A DNA stretch of 64,000 nt. Source: Methanobrevibacter thaueri. Its GTDB lineage: Archaea > Methanobacteriota > Methanobacteria > Methanobacteriales > Methanobacteriaceae. The stretch is taken from NCBI RefSeq assembly GCF_003111625.1, contig NZ_MZGS01000026.1, positions 49,341-113,340 of the forward strand, written 5' to 3'. This document shows, piece after piece, positions 34,922 through 44,274 of the stretch (position 1 is its first letter; every line of letters starts with the position of its first letter). Both the position numbers and the translations under genes were made by a program. Below the pieces are notes generated by a model. It did not search any database, was not told where the DNA came from, and was given only the letters and a program-made list of their open reading frames with translations.

Positions 34922-35425
34922 ATGTGGGAAAAGATTAATGAAAAATTCAAGAAATACCCCGCAAGGATAAGAGTTGCGGAAAAAATGATTGAATTGGGAC
35001 TGTCCCTAAACGAGGACGGCAAGATCTACTGTGGAAACCTCAAAATCAGTGACAAGGCACTGGCAACAGCTGCAGATGTTGACAGACGTGCTATAAAATC
35101 AACAATTGAAGTAATCCGTGAAGATGAGGAACTCTACAACCTCTTCAGCAACATCATTCCTGCCGGAACACTGCTTAAAAACATTGCCAAAAGCATTGAT
35201 TTAGGAGTAATCGAAATAGAAGTCGGATCCGAAAGTGAAGGAATCCTATCCAAAACAACAAATCTGATATCAAAAAAAGGAATTGGCATAAGACAGGCTT
35301 ATGCTGAGGATACTGAACTTCAGAAAAGTCCAATATTAACAATAATAACCGAGGAGCCCGTTAAAGGCGACCTTATAAATGAATTCTTAAAAATAAAAGG
35401 AGTAACAAGAGTTTCAATCTACTGA
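34922..35425 (+). CDS. ACT-domain regulator of amino-acid metabolism
   Basis: Archaeal protein of 167 residues (COG2150 type) with an N-terminal helical region that may bind DNA (SDKALATAADVDRRAIKSTI) and a C-terminal ACT domain (IEIEVGSESEGILSKTTNLI through VTRVSIY) that probably binds an amino acid. GGTGATACAA lies immediately before the ATG at 34922; the ATG at 34910 is less likely. The stop overlaps the 3' end of hypC on the other strand by 7 bases. Confidence 0.8.
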   Translation: MWEKINEKFKKYPARIRVAEKMIELGLSLNEDGKIYCGNLKISDKALATAADVDRRAIKSTIEVIREDEELYNLFSNIIPAGTLLKNIAKSIDLGVIEIEVGSESEGILSKTTNLISKKGIGIRQAYAEDTELQKSPILTIITEEPVKGDLINEFLKIKGVTRVSIY

Positions 35426-35694
35426 TTGAAATGTTCACTTCTTGCTTTTTCCATTTCCATGTCTTCTTCTTCGAGAATGTCTAAAAGTTCTTCCCAAGCT
35501 TCTAAAGATTCTTTAGCAGCTTCTTCAGTTAACTTTTCAATTGCGTAACCAGCATGGATTAAAACATAATCACCAACTTCTACTTCAGGTAGAAGGTCTA
35601 ATTTTGCTTGTTGTCTTGCTCCACCAAAGTCAGCAACTAACCAATTATCTTCCCTGTTAATCTCAATAACGTGAGCAGGTGCCGCAATACACAT
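35419..35694 (-). CDS. hypC: Hydrogenase maturation factor HypC
   Basis: HypC/HupF chaperone that carries the Fe(CN)2CO unit to [NiFe]-hydrogenase large subunits. The essential Cys2 is in MCIAAPA, with the conserved DFGGARQQAKLDLL and VGDYVLIHAGYAI. Length (91 residues) is normal, with an acidic C-terminal tail. GGAGATGG precedes the ATG. Its presence shows that the organism also makes [NiFe]-hydrogenases. Confidence 0.93.
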   Translation of the reverse strand: MCIAAPAHVIEINREDNWLVADFGGARQQAKLDLLPEVEVGDYVLIHAGYAIEKLTEEAAKESLEAWEELLDILEEEDMEMEKARSEHFNQ

Positions 35695-35776
35695 AATTAT
35701 CCATCTCCAAAATTTAATATATAATTAATATTAAAAGTTAGTATTATATAAAACTATCTAAGCGGGAGATATTTGA

Positions 35777-37078
35777 ATGAAAAATGTTGTTATCGGATCA
35801 GGTCCTGCGGGAAGATTAGGGTCTCTTGAACTTGGAAAACTAGGGGAAGAAGTTACTGTAATCGAAAAAAATCATATAGCAGGAACCTGTTTAAATGAAG
35901 GATGCATGGTTGTTTGTGCATTAACTGATATTACAAAATTTATTGATGAAAATAATAGGTTTAACAAACACGGATTTTTGAAAAGCCAACTTGACATATC
36001 ATATGACAAGATAGTCGAAAAGATTAAAGAAACACAGGTCATGCTCAGAAAGCTTAACCAGATGGAAAACGAGAGCGTCGGCAACAACGTAATATACGGT
36101 GAGGCCAGCATTGACGGGGACTGTGTCAAGGTGGACAATGAGAGCTTCGAATATGACAACCTCCTGATTGCAACAGGAGCGCGCCCATTTATCCCAGACA
36201 TTCCGGGAAATGAATACGGATTGACCAATAAGGATATCTTAAAGCTTGACGACGTTCCTGAAAAGCTGAACATCATTGGAGGAGGAATAATCTCCTGTGA
36301 AATAGCCAACATATACTCCACACTCGGCAGCGAGGTGAACATCATTGCCCGCAGCACATTCCTGAAGGAACTCAATGAGAATACAAAAAGATACGTTCTA
36401 GAAAAGATCATGCCGAATGTCAATATCCTGGAGAACACCAACGTTAAAGAAGCCTTTGAAGACAAGGTACTGACCGAGGACGGAGATGAACTGGAGGGAA
36501 TTCCATTTTTCGCAACAGGCAGAACCCCAAACAGTGAAATCGCAGAGGGTTTCGTTGAGTTGAATGCCGATAAAACCATCAAGGTCAATGAAATGATGCA
36601 AACCAATGTCTCCAATGTATATGCTGCAGGTGACGTTACCGGAGGATACCAACTGACCCCAGTAGCTAGAATGGAGGGCATCACAGCTGCAAGAAACATG
36701 GCCGGCTATTCAAATAAGGTGGGCTACGACTGCATTCCTCAAACATTGAGCCTGAACACTGAAGTGAGTTTTGTTGAAAATGAAAAGAGCAACCTCAGCG
36801 ACGATGACAAGGCGACAATAAGCTTCCCTGGAATCGGAGGTCCTGGCGCATTCTGGAAAATACTCAATGGAGAAACAGGCTACACCGAAATCGAATTTGA
36901 TAAAGCCAAAAACAAGATAAACAAGATAAATCACATTTCCCCATCATCCGTTAGCGATGTGGCTTACCTATCCTACCTGATGAGAATGGATTATGATTTG
37001 GACGATTACGGTGAATTCCTTGAGATTCATCCGTCAACCGATACTAACTATAAAATAATAAAAAACATGTGGTTATGA
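35777..37078 (+). CDS. FAD-dependent disulfide-reductase-like oxidoreductase
   Basis: Flavoprotein of 433 residues with the dihydrolipoamide-dehydrogenase fold: FAD loop GSGPAGRLG (7-15), GTCLNEGC with the redox pair C38 and C43, NAD(P) loop IIGGGIISCEIA, and VYAAGDVTG. Two active-site features differ from the norm: the residues after the redox cysteines read MVVCAL instead of IPSKAL, and the C-terminal HPSTDTN lacks the HPTxxE glutamate that works with the catalytic histidine. Function is therefore uncertain. GGGAGAT precedes the ATG. Confidence 0.75.
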   Translation: MKNVVIGSGPAGRLGSLELGKLGEEVTVIEKNHIAGTCLNEGCMVVCALTDITKFIDENNRFNKHGFLKSQLDISYDKIVEKIKETQVMLRKLNQMENESVGNNVIYGEASIDGDCVKVDNESFEYDNLLIATGARPFIPDIPGNEYGLTNKDILKLDDVPEKLNIIGGGIISCEIANIYSTLGSEVNIIARSTFLKELNENTKRYVLEKIMPNVNILENTNVKEAFEDKVLTEDGDELEGIPFFATGRTPNSEIAEGFVELNADKTIKVNEMMQTNVSNVYAAGDVTGGYQLTPVARMEGITAARNMAGYSNKVGYDCIPQTLSLNTEVSFVENEKSNLSDDDKATISFPGIGGPGAFWKILNGETGYTEIEFDKAKNKINKINHISPSSVSDVAYLSYLMRMDYDLDDYGEFLEIHPSTDTNYKIIKNMWL

Positions 37079-37087
37079 CTTTAACCA

Positions 37088-38137
37088 CTACTCTAATTTT
37101 TTTAACATCCTGTCAACCAGATAATCACCGGCTTCCATACATTGCTTACCATAAATCAGGGCATTTTCCTGAAGGGAATCATAGTTTTCGAAAGCCTCAT
37201 CAATGCTTTTGCAAACATCACTGACTTCAGACTCTATCATGGCTCCCTTAAACACTCCTGCCATGTTCTGGTATCTTCCCCATTTCACGCGGGTCAATGC
37301 AACGATAGGCTTTCCACAGGTGAACGCCTCCTCAAGTGAAACTCCGTCGTCTGTAAGCACTGTCAAATCTGAAAACTTGAACAGGTGATTAATCCAGTCA
37401 ATGTATCCGACATAGATTATCTTATCCTCATCAATCAGGTCGTAATACTCGTCATGCAAAGGTATTCCCACCAAAACCAGATTGTATTCGTCGGTTTTGT
37501 CGGCCACAAGGTGGATTGCATCGAGTGTTCCCTTGAAGATGGATGAACCTGATGAGAATACGATGGTCTTCTTGCTTTCATCAAAGTTAGGATATTCCTT
37601 CAATTTTTCAAGAGCAATTTTCTCATCGCCCTGACCCACATTGTCGGCTAACGGATAGAATGCCTTGTCCATATTAGCAGGGAGTTTTTCCCATCTGAAC
37701 ATGTCCAGTTCAGGCAGAATGTAACATTGATTGAATTTAGGGCAGACCTTAGAGTCTAGAGGTGTTGATATTAATGAGAAGCAAGGTTTTCTTGCAAATT
37801 TGGCACCTAAAGATCCTACAATGGCGCCTCCACCTAAAATTCCAATTACAAAATCAGCTTTAGATTTTTTTATAGCTTTTCTTGCCTTGAAAGTTGCGGT
37901 AATCAGTTTTAAAGCGCCTTTTAAGGCAGACAATTTTGTGGCAGAATGACCTCCTGCCTGAGGGATTGATATCTTATGCCAAGAGTAGCCGTTCTTTTCA
38001 AACAAAACTCCTGGAGCGGTTTTATCAAGAGCAATTTCGCATTCAATTCCTCTTTTTTCCAATACTTTTATTACATTCAGAGCGACCATGGCATCTCCAC
38101 CAAGTCCTCTGCCTGTAACTATCACCAATACCTTCAT
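37088..38137 (-). CDS. GT28/MurG-like glycosyltransferase
   Basis: Cytoplasmic glycosyltransferase of 349 residues with a MurG-like two-domain GT-B fold: N-terminal GRGLGGDAMVALNVIKVL, middle FVIGILGGGAIVGSLGAKFA, C-terminal IVFSSGSSIFKG and DDGVSLEEAFTCGKPIVAL, resembling the nucleotide-sugar site of MurG. A MraY-like gene ends 4 bases upstream. In Methanobacteriales such a pair is implicated in pseudomurein lipid-intermediate synthesis; substrate assignment here is inference. AAGGAGAAT precedes the ATG. Confidence 0.72.
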   Translation of the reverse strand: MKVLVIVTGRGLGGDAMVALNVIKVLEKRGIECEIALDKTAPGVLFEKNGYSWHKISIPQAGGHSATKLSALKGALKLITATFKARKAIKKSKADFVIGILGGGAIVGSLGAKFARKPCFSLISTPLDSKVCPKFNQCYILPELDMFRWEKLPANMDKAFYPLADNVGQGDEKIALEKLKEYPNFDESKKTIVFSSGSSIFKGTLDAIHLVADKTDEYNLVLVGIPLHDEYYDLIDEDKIIYVGYIDWINHLFKFSDLTVLTDDGVSLEEAFTCGKPIVALTRVKWGRYQNMAGVFKGAMIESEVSDVCKSIDEAFENYDSLQENALIYGKQCMEAGDYLVDRMLKKLE

Positions 38138-38141
38138 GAAT

Positions 38142-39104
38142 TTATTCTCCTTTACCTAAACGAGGAATATGGTTTTTTGGAACATAACTCCTATGATATG
38201 ATGCATATGGGTTGTACAATAGCCTTCTAAAACCGAGTGAAATCAGAATCGGATTTTTCACGTCATACTGCTTATCTGACAGGAACCATTTCCTAAGCAA
38301 ATCACCCAATCCTCCACCAGTAAGCACATCCATGAAATAATCTCCAAATGTCGGGTCAAGAATCCTTAATTTCTGTCTGAAAAATACTCTTAGGTTGTGT
38401 CTTCTAACGAATGCAATCAGTGCTGTGGTCAGGAATCCGAATACAAGTACTCCCAATAATCCTCCAAGCACAAAGTAAGCCAATCCAAGTGCAACTCCAA
38501 ATGTGTGGTTTCCAACCTCTCCCAACATGATTTTTCCGGAAAAGTCAAGCGGTGAGTAACCGAGACATACAACCAGTATCAGAAGCGGAGTGTAAACGGC
38601 AGGAAGCTCAGCATATGGCACTGAACCGATTATTAGCATTGCAAGGATTGTTAGAACTGACATTATGATTGTCACGATACAGGCTGATCCAGGCTGCATG
38701 TCTGAAATGTTCAATGGCTGAACCATCAAAGCAACGAAAATTGCAGACACACCCAAACCTTCAAGGATGCCTACAATCATAACCAAGAATATGCCTATTC
38801 CTCTTGAAAGTTGACCCCATTCTATTCCAAACGGAGATTTCTTACGTCCTAAAACGTCGTCGATCAATGCAGAAATACCAATAATCAAAATAAGATTGTT
38901 GAATCCAGGCAGCATATAAAAGGACAGTATTATGAAAGGAATGATACCCACTGCCCTTGGAATTCCTCCACGGACATTTGGGAATAGATTTCCCATGTAT
39001 CCCCTTTTTCCTAAAAACCTAAAAATAATGTCTATTACTGCTGTACCTATTGCAGATAAAACAAAAACGTATATTAATGCAAAAAGTATCGACGCATACA
39101 TCAT
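38142..39104 (-). CDS. MraY/GPT-like polyprenyl-phosphate transferase
   Basis: Integral membrane protein (320 residues from the ATG at 39104) with about nine helices. The acidic loops characteristic of the MraY/WecA superfamily are visible: ALIDDVLGRKKSPFG early, and GKIMLGEVGNHTFGVALGL later. AGTGAT lies 5 bases before the ATG; a TTG start at 39122 is possible. Such transferases load the first sugar phosphate on the lipid carrier. Together with the following GT28-like gene it forms a likely wall-precursor operon. Confidence 0.78.
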   Translation of the reverse strand: MMYASILFALIYVFVLSAIGTAVIDIIFRFLGKRGYMGNLFPNVRGGIPRAVGIIPFIILSFYMLPGFNNLILIIGISALIDDVLGRKKSPFGIEWGQLSRGIGIFLVMIVGILEGLGVSAIFVALMVQPLNISDMQPGSACIVTIIMSVLTILAMLIIGSVPYAELPAVYTPLLILVVCLGYSPLDFSGKIMLGEVGNHTFGVALGLAYFVLGGLLGVLVFGFLTTALIAFVRRHNLRVFFRQKLRILDPTFGDYFMDVLTGGGLGDLLRKWFLSDKQYDVKNPILISLGFRRLLYNPYASYHRSYVPKNHIPRLGKGE

Positions 39105-39162
39105 AAAAATCACTATTATCAAAAATTATATATAATATTAATACCTTCTTTCTATATAAATT

Positions 39163-40224
39163 TTAAGCAATTTCGTACCTTAAAATTGCCGCCATGCCTC
39201 CAAGGCTTTCCAATTGTTTTCCGCCCTCATGTTCACTGCTGATTACCATGACCTCACCCTTCATGTTTTCGACCATGTCCATCGCATCTCCCATGTTTTC
39301 CTCAGCAACCTTTGTGTCTATAATCAATAGCCTATCCACTGCACCAAGATTTATTGCGTTTTGAGTTTCCTTTAAACCGTAGGCTACCTTTGATGAGTTT
39401 TTGGCAATTTGAGTGAGCAGGTCATCAATGGCTCCCATTTCCAGCGCCACACGATTCTCGGAAGTGAGCTTTTCCACAGTTCCTTTCTTTAGAACTTCAG
39501 ATATTCCGTTCCTTCCACCTGAACCTGTGGATTCTATGATTGAAATCTTGGCCAGGTCTGCATGCTTGTCCTTCAGGTAATCATAAAAGTCGTTCTTGAC
39601 AAATCCCGGACCTGCAATAATGATGTTCTGGATAGAATCGAATTTTACAATCGAATCGATTACCTTCTCATAAAACTGGATGATGTTCTTCTGGCGGTTC
39701 TTGTCAATTATCCTTTTTCCGGACACATTCCCCTTGATCGGCCCATAATACTCAATTCCGAATTGTCTCATGAGACCCAGGGTTGCGGTGTCATCCTCCA
39801 GAACCACTATGATTGCAGACAGCTTCTTGGATGCCTCAATCGCCTGGTTGATTCTGTTTATCGCCCATTTAGGCCATCTTGATTTCACTATCTTGATTGG
39901 AGTGTTGAGCTTGACCTCAAGGGTGTGGTGTGAACCCAAAGGAATCAGATCCTCAGGACCTCGTGTAATGACTCCTGTCAGTCTTAATTTGCCTGTGAAC
40001 AATTGAAATGAAATTTTTTCTATATCCAATCCAAGATAGAATGTCTTGATAACTCCCCGGTCATTTCTGGACCTGTCTCCTGATGTATCCTGGATACGCC
40101 TTGTGGTTTTGGAGGAAGCATTGTCCCCAACCTCTATTATGTGTGAGAGATGCCACAGGTCATCCAAAGTTTCGGGAAAGACCTCAACAATTCCATCCTT
40201 TTCGCTTTCGTTTATAATTTTCAT
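39163..40224 (-). CDS. pelA: mRNA surveillance protein Pelota (Dom34)
   Basis: Ribosome-rescue factor that, with aABCE1, splits stalled ribosomes. The 353-residue protein has an N-terminal Sm-like domain (residues 1-130, with ETLDDLWHLSHIIEVGD), a central domain (AIIVVLEDDTATLGLM) and a C-terminal domain like eRF1 domain 3. No ribosome site is visible; a TATAAATTATT stretch centred about 28 bases before the ATG suggests a leaderless mRNA. Confidence 0.93.
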   Translation of the reverse strand: MKIINESEKDGIVEVFPETLDDLWHLSHIIEVGDNASSKTTRRIQDTSGDRSRNDRGVIKTFYLGLDIEKISFQLFTGKLRLTGVITRGPEDLIPLGSHHTLEVKLNTPIKIVKSRWPKWAINRINQAIEASKKLSAIIVVLEDDTATLGLMRQFGIEYYGPIKGNVSGKRIIDKNRQKNIIQFYEKVIDSIVKFDSIQNIIIAGPGFVKNDFYDYLKDKHADLAKISIIESTGSGGRNGISEVLKKGTVEKLTSENRVALEMGAIDDLLTQIAKNSSKVAYGLKETQNAINLGAVDRLLIIDTKVAEENMGDAMDMVENMKGEVMVISSEHEGGKQLESLGGMAAILRYEIA

Positions 40225-40293
40225 AATTCACAATAATTTTTCTTGTTAATAATTTATATAGTTATGAACTACAAAAATAATTTAGTGATTAAA

Positions 40294-41595
40294 ATGAATG
40301 TTGGAATTATAGGTGGAAGTGACGGTTTGGGAAAAACCCTGATTTATTATTTCCGAGATGAGTTTGAGGTTTATATTTCCGCAAGGGACCATAAGAAGGG
40401 AAGGAAGGTCGCAAGTGACTTGAACGTGAATTACATCGAATCAAACGAAGGCCTTGCGAACATCAGCGACATCCTAGTTATATCCGTCCCTATCGAGAGC
40501 ACCTGTGACGTCATTCGTGAAGTCGCACCGTTCATGAAAGCCGGGTCACTTATGGTTGACGTTACCTCCGTTAAGGAAGGCCCTTCCAGAACCATGGCGG
40601 AAGCGCTTCCGGATTCCGTCGAGTACATTCCGACACACCCCGTCTTCGGTCCAAGAACCACAAGACTTGACAATCAGGTGATTGTGCTGACCGCCGATAA
40701 GAAGGGCAAGTGGTATCCGAAGGTCTATGATTACCTTGCAGGCAAAAACATGAGAATCATCGAAGCCAGTGCCGAAAAGCATGATTTCATGATGAGCATA
40801 GTTCAGGTCCTCACCCACTTCTCATTTATCTCAACGGCGTCTGCAATCGAGAAGCTTAAGGTCAACATATCCGAAACCGAGGACTATGAAAGTCCAATAT
40901 ATAACCTGATGATCGATATGATCGCCCGTATCGTATCCCAAAATCCGTATTTGACATATAACATCCAGTCAATGAACGAGAACGGTGAAACTGTCAGAAA
41001 TACCTTCGCCGAAGCAGTCAATGAGCTGAAGGATGTCATAAACAATAATGATGAGGACGAGTTCGTCAAAATAGCCATAAGGGCAACCAAAAACATGGGC
41101 GACATCACAAACGCTTTGGGTAGAAGTGACAAGGCAATCGGCGCCTTGAGCTACGAGTACACCTACCTCAACAATTCCATTGGCCAGGAAGTTGGCTTGA
41201 AGCACATCTACTCAGGAACCATTCATGTGGGCATTCTTGAGGATATAGACGGCAAGACAGCCATTTTAAGGAACGGTACCAAAATCAAGAAACTCCGCAT
41301 AGCCAACATCAGGATTCTGCTTCCTGAGGAGCTTCACCAGTGGAAAATTGAAAACTGGAATACCGTAACCCGGTCCATCAGTTGCGTATTTCCGAAAAAT
41401 GTCAATGTCGAAATCATCCAGAAGACAGTGCTGATGCACGACAATCTGCTGGACATCAGATTGACTGACGCATACAACGGCCCCCAAATCGATGACAGGT
41501 CCATCAGCCTGACATTTGAGGTTACCGCCTTGACCAAGGAGGACATAGAGAGAGTCAAGGAACTTTTCACCGCTTTTGGCGGAGTCATCAGATAA
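40294..41595 (+). CDS. tyrA: Prephenate dehydrogenase
   Basis: Tyrosine-pathway enzyme that oxidatively decarboxylates prephenate to 4-hydroxyphenylpyruvate. The 433-residue protein starts with the NAD loop IIGGSDGLGKTL and contains THPVFGPRTTR, typical of TyrA, then a long helical dimerisation domain and a C-terminal extension of about 150 residues not present in short bacterial forms but found in methanogens. GTGAT precedes the ATG at 40294; the longer frame to 40243 is not supported. Confidence 0.88.
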   Translation: MNVGIIGGSDGLGKTLIYYFRDEFEVYISARDHKKGRKVASDLNVNYIESNEGLANISDILVISVPIESTCDVIREVAPFMKAGSLMVDVTSVKEGPSRTMAEALPDSVEYIPTHPVFGPRTTRLDNQVIVLTADKKGKWYPKVYDYLAGKNMRIIEASAEKHDFMMSIVQVLTHFSFISTASAIEKLKVNISETEDYESPIYNLMIDMIARIVSQNPYLTYNIQSMNENGETVRNTFAEAVNELKDVINNNDEDEFVKIAIRATKNMGDITNALGRSDKAIGALSYEYTYLNNSIGQEVGLKHIYSGTIHVGILEDIDGKTAILRNGTKIKKLRIANIRILLPEELHQWKIENWNTVTRSISCVFPKNVNVEIIQKTVLMHDNLLDIRLTDAYNGPQIDDRSISLTFEVTALTKEDIERVKELFTAFGGVIR

Positions 41596-41631
41596 CTGTT
41601 TTATTGATAACGAACAAATATTAAAGTGTCT

Positions 41632-41686
41632 AAAAGTAATTAAATTTTAAAATTTAATATACCGCTTTAATAATTACTTTTTTTAT
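41632..41686 (+). terminator. Terminator of tyrA
   Basis: AAAAGTAATTA (41632-41642) pairs with TAATTACTTTT (41671-41681), followed by T bases; the loop itself contains the palindrome AAATTTTAAAATTT. Confidence 0.55.
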
Positions 41687-41793
41687 GAAAATATAATTTT
41701 AAATTATTTTTAGAGTTATAAAAAATATTTGCCATTAAATTAAGACAAATAAGAACTGTTTAATGCTTTCTTAAAAATCATCAAAATCGAAAC

Positions 41794-41849
41794 CTTTATA
41801 TAGTAAGACATACACAGATTACTTTGTCAATAAAGTTACAAAAAGTAAC
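41794..41849 (+). promoter_or_regulatory. Promoter and palindrome upstream of the VAT/Cdc48 gene
   Basis: TATA box CTTTATATA (41794-41802) predicts a start site near 41824. GTTAC-AAAAA-GTAAC (41835-41849) is a perfect 5-bp dyad with 5-base spacing shortly after it, in a leader of about 85 bases that also contains repeated ACATTACA-like words. The gap 41596-41907 holds this, the tyrA terminator, and otherwise AT-rich sequence with no gene. Confidence 0.5.
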
Positions 41850-41907
41850 AAAAAGATTTTGACACATTACATTTACACACATTACAGCCAATACGGAGAT
41901 GATAAAA

Positions 41908-44112
41908 ATGGCAGAAAATGAAATCACATTAAAAGTTGCAGAAGCAATTTCACAAAAGGATGTAGGACAAGGCCTCGCAAGACTTGATCCAAACGTCATG
42001 GATGATTTAGGAATCCATGAAAGGGACCTGATTGAAATTGTCGGCGAAAGAAGAACTGCAGCTATCGCTCTTCCTTCTCAAACTGACATTGGCCTTGGAG
42101 TAATAAGAATCGACGGATTAGTTCGTAAAAATTCAGGAGCAACCATAGGTGGAGAAGTTACAATCAGAAAAGCCAAAGCTACAGAGGCTAAAAAAGTTGT
42201 TCTTGCACCAACCGAAGACAATATCCGCGTAAGAGGGGATGTCCGTGGACTATTCGCAGGAAAAGTAATGGTTCAGGGAGACATCATCGGATCACAAATC
42301 CGCGCGCCAAGACCAAGCATGAACATGGGCTTCGGCAGCATATTCGATGAGCTTATGGACTTCACCCCTGCAATGAAGGAAATTAAATTTGCAGTGGTCT
42401 CAACAAATCCAAAGGACATTGTCATCGTAGGCCCAAACACCGAAGTTCAATTACATGAATCCCCAGTTGACGTTTCAAAAATCGAAGGTGTCGGAAACCT
42501 CGTCGATGTCAGCTACGAAGACATCGGAGGTCTTAAAGAGGAAGTTAAAAAAGTAAGGGAAATGATTGAAATCCCACTTAAAAGACCTGAGCTCTTCGAG
42601 AAATTAGGAATCGCACCACCAAAAGGAGTATTGATGCACGGTCCTCCTGGAACCGGTAAGACCTTACTGGCAAAAGCGGTTGCAAGCGAAAGTGACGCCC
42701 ACTTCATTGCAATCAACGGGCCTGAAATCATGAGCAAATACGTTGGCGGATCCGAGGAAAACCTCAGGGAATACTTCGAAGAAGCTGAAGAAAACTCACC
42801 TTCAATCATATTTATTGATGAACTCGACGCAATTGCACCAAAAAGAGAAGAAACCAATGGAGAAGTTGAAAGAAGAACCGTTGCTCAGCTTCTTACATTG
42901 ATGGATGGCCTCAAATCACGTGGCCAAGTAGTTGTAATCGGTGCAACAAACCGTCCTGATTCCCTCGACCCGGCTTTAAGAAGACCTGGAAGATTCGACA
43001 GGGAAATTGAAATCGGAGTGCCAGACTCTGAAGAGAGAAAAGAAGTTCTTGAAATCCACACAAGAAACATGCCTCTTGCAGATGACGTCGATTTGGAAAA
43101 AATCGCAAATACCACTCACGGATTTGTGGGAGCTGACCTCGAGTCATTATGTAAGGAAGCTGCAATGAGAGTAGTTAGAAGAATCCTTCCTGAAATCCAA
43201 AACGACGAGGAAATTCCAAAAGAGGTAATGGAAAAGATTGTGGTAACCGGCGATGACTTCAAAACCGCACAAAAAGAGATCCAACCTTCCGCATTAAGGG
43301 AAGTGCTCGTGCAAATCCCAGACATCAAATGGGATGACGTGGGCGGTCTTGAAGACGTTAAACAGGAACTTAAGGAAGCAGTCGAATGGCCATTAAAACA
43401 TCCTGAGACATTCCAACGCTTAGGAATAAGGCCACCTAAAGGAACCCTTCTTTACGGAATTCCTGGAACCGGTAAGACCTTGCTTGCAAAAGCTGTCGCA
43501 AGTGAAAGTGAAGCTAACTTCATCTCAGTAAAAGGTCCTGAGCTCCTATCCAAATGGGTGGGTGAATCCGAAAAAGGAGTACGTGAAGTATTCAGAAAAG
43601 CTAAACAGGCTTCCCCAACAGTGATCTTTTTCGATGAGATTGACGCAATAGCCAGCGCCCGTAGCGGAAACGACACTGACAGCGGCGTGACAAAAAGGGT
43701 CGTGAACCAATTATTAACTGAAATGGACGGTCTGGAAGAGCTTGAAGATGTGGCAATCATTGCCGCAACCAACAGGCCTGACATTTTGGACACAGGTTTA
43801 ATGAGACCTGGAAGATTCGACAGGCACATCGAGGTCGGTGAGCCTGATGAGGAAGCAAGAAAATCAATCTTCAAGGTTCACACCAAAAACATGCCTCTTG
43901 CAGATGATGTTGATCTTAAAAAATTAGCTAAAAACACTGAAGGATATGTTGGAGCAGACATTGAGGCCGTATGCAGAGAGGCTGCAATGCTGGCGCTTAG
44001 AGATGATCTTGAAGCCAGTGAGATTCCATACAAATACTTCAAAGATGCAATAGACAAGGTGAAACCTGGAAACACACAACTGAAAGACGAACAGTTAGTT
44101 CAATACATGTAG
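41908..44112 (+). CDS. VAT/Cdc48-type AAA ATPase
   Basis: Double-ring protein unfoldase of 734 residues that feeds substrates to the proteasome. Order: N-terminal double-psi barrel and four-stranded barrel (about 1-185), D1 AAA with GPPGTGKT and [11 protein letters not shown]2 AAA with GIPGTGKT and [10 protein letters not shown], and arginine fingers in RRPGRFDRE and [18 protein letters not shown] places the start at 41908 (MAENEITLK) and not at the ATG 9 bases earlier. Confidence 0.95.
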   Translation: MAENEITLKVAEAISQKDVGQGLARLDPNVMDDLGIHERDLIEIVGERRTAAIALPSQTDIGLGVIRIDGLVRKNSGATIGGEVTIRKAKATEAKKVVLAPTEDNIRVRGDVRGLFAGKVMVQGDIIGSQIRAPRPSMNMGFGSIFDELMDFTPAMKEIKFAVVSTNPKDIVIVGPNTEVQLHESPVDVSKIEGVGNLVDVSYEDIGGLKEEVKKVREMIEIPLKRPELFEKLGIAPPKGVLMHGPPGTGKTLLAKAVASESDAHFIAINGPEIMSKYVGGSEENLREYFEEAEENSPSIIFIDELDAIAPKREETNGEVERRTVAQLLTLMDGLKSRGQVVVIGATNRPDSLDPALRRPGRFDREIEIGVPDSEERKEVLEIHTRNMPLADDVDLEKIANTTHGFVGADLESLCKEAAMRVVRRILPEIQNDEEIPKEVMEKIVVTGDDFKTAQKEIQPSALREVLVQIPDIKWDDVGGLEDVKQELKEAVEWPLKHPETFQRLGIRPPKGTLLYGIPGTGKTLLAKAVASESEANFISVKGPELLSKWVGESEKGVREVFRKAKQASPTVIFFDEIDAIASARSGNDTDSGVTKRVVNQLLTEMDGLEELEDVAIIAATNRPDILDTGLMRPGRFDRHIEVGEPDEEARKSIFKVHTKNMPLADDVDLKKLAKNTEGYVGADIEAVCREAAMLALRDDLEASEIPYKYFKDAIDKVKPGNTQLKDEQLVQYM

Positions 44113-44171
44113 GGACTGCATTCCCTACATTTTCCTCCTTAAAATTATTATCTAACCATATTTTAACCTCG

Positions 44172-44259
44172 GGGAAAGATTAAGGAAAATCTTTCCCACA
44201 ACCTCCATAATGTTTACATAGATTTCTCTACCGATTGGGAAGATATGGAATCTTCCCAA
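44172..44259. terminator. Twin stem-loops between convergent genes
   Basis: Hairpin 1 is GGGAAAGATT (44172-44181) with AATCTTTCCC (44188-44197). Hairpin 2 is TTGGGAAGAT (44235-44244) with ATCTTCCCAA (44250-44259). Both are perfect 10-bp stems with related sequence (GGGAAAGATT, GGGAAGAT). They lie between the VAT gene and the opposite-strand exonuclease gene and could terminate both transcripts, although T runs are weak. Confidence 0.5.
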
Positions 44260-44274
44260 CATCTCTCTTAACAC

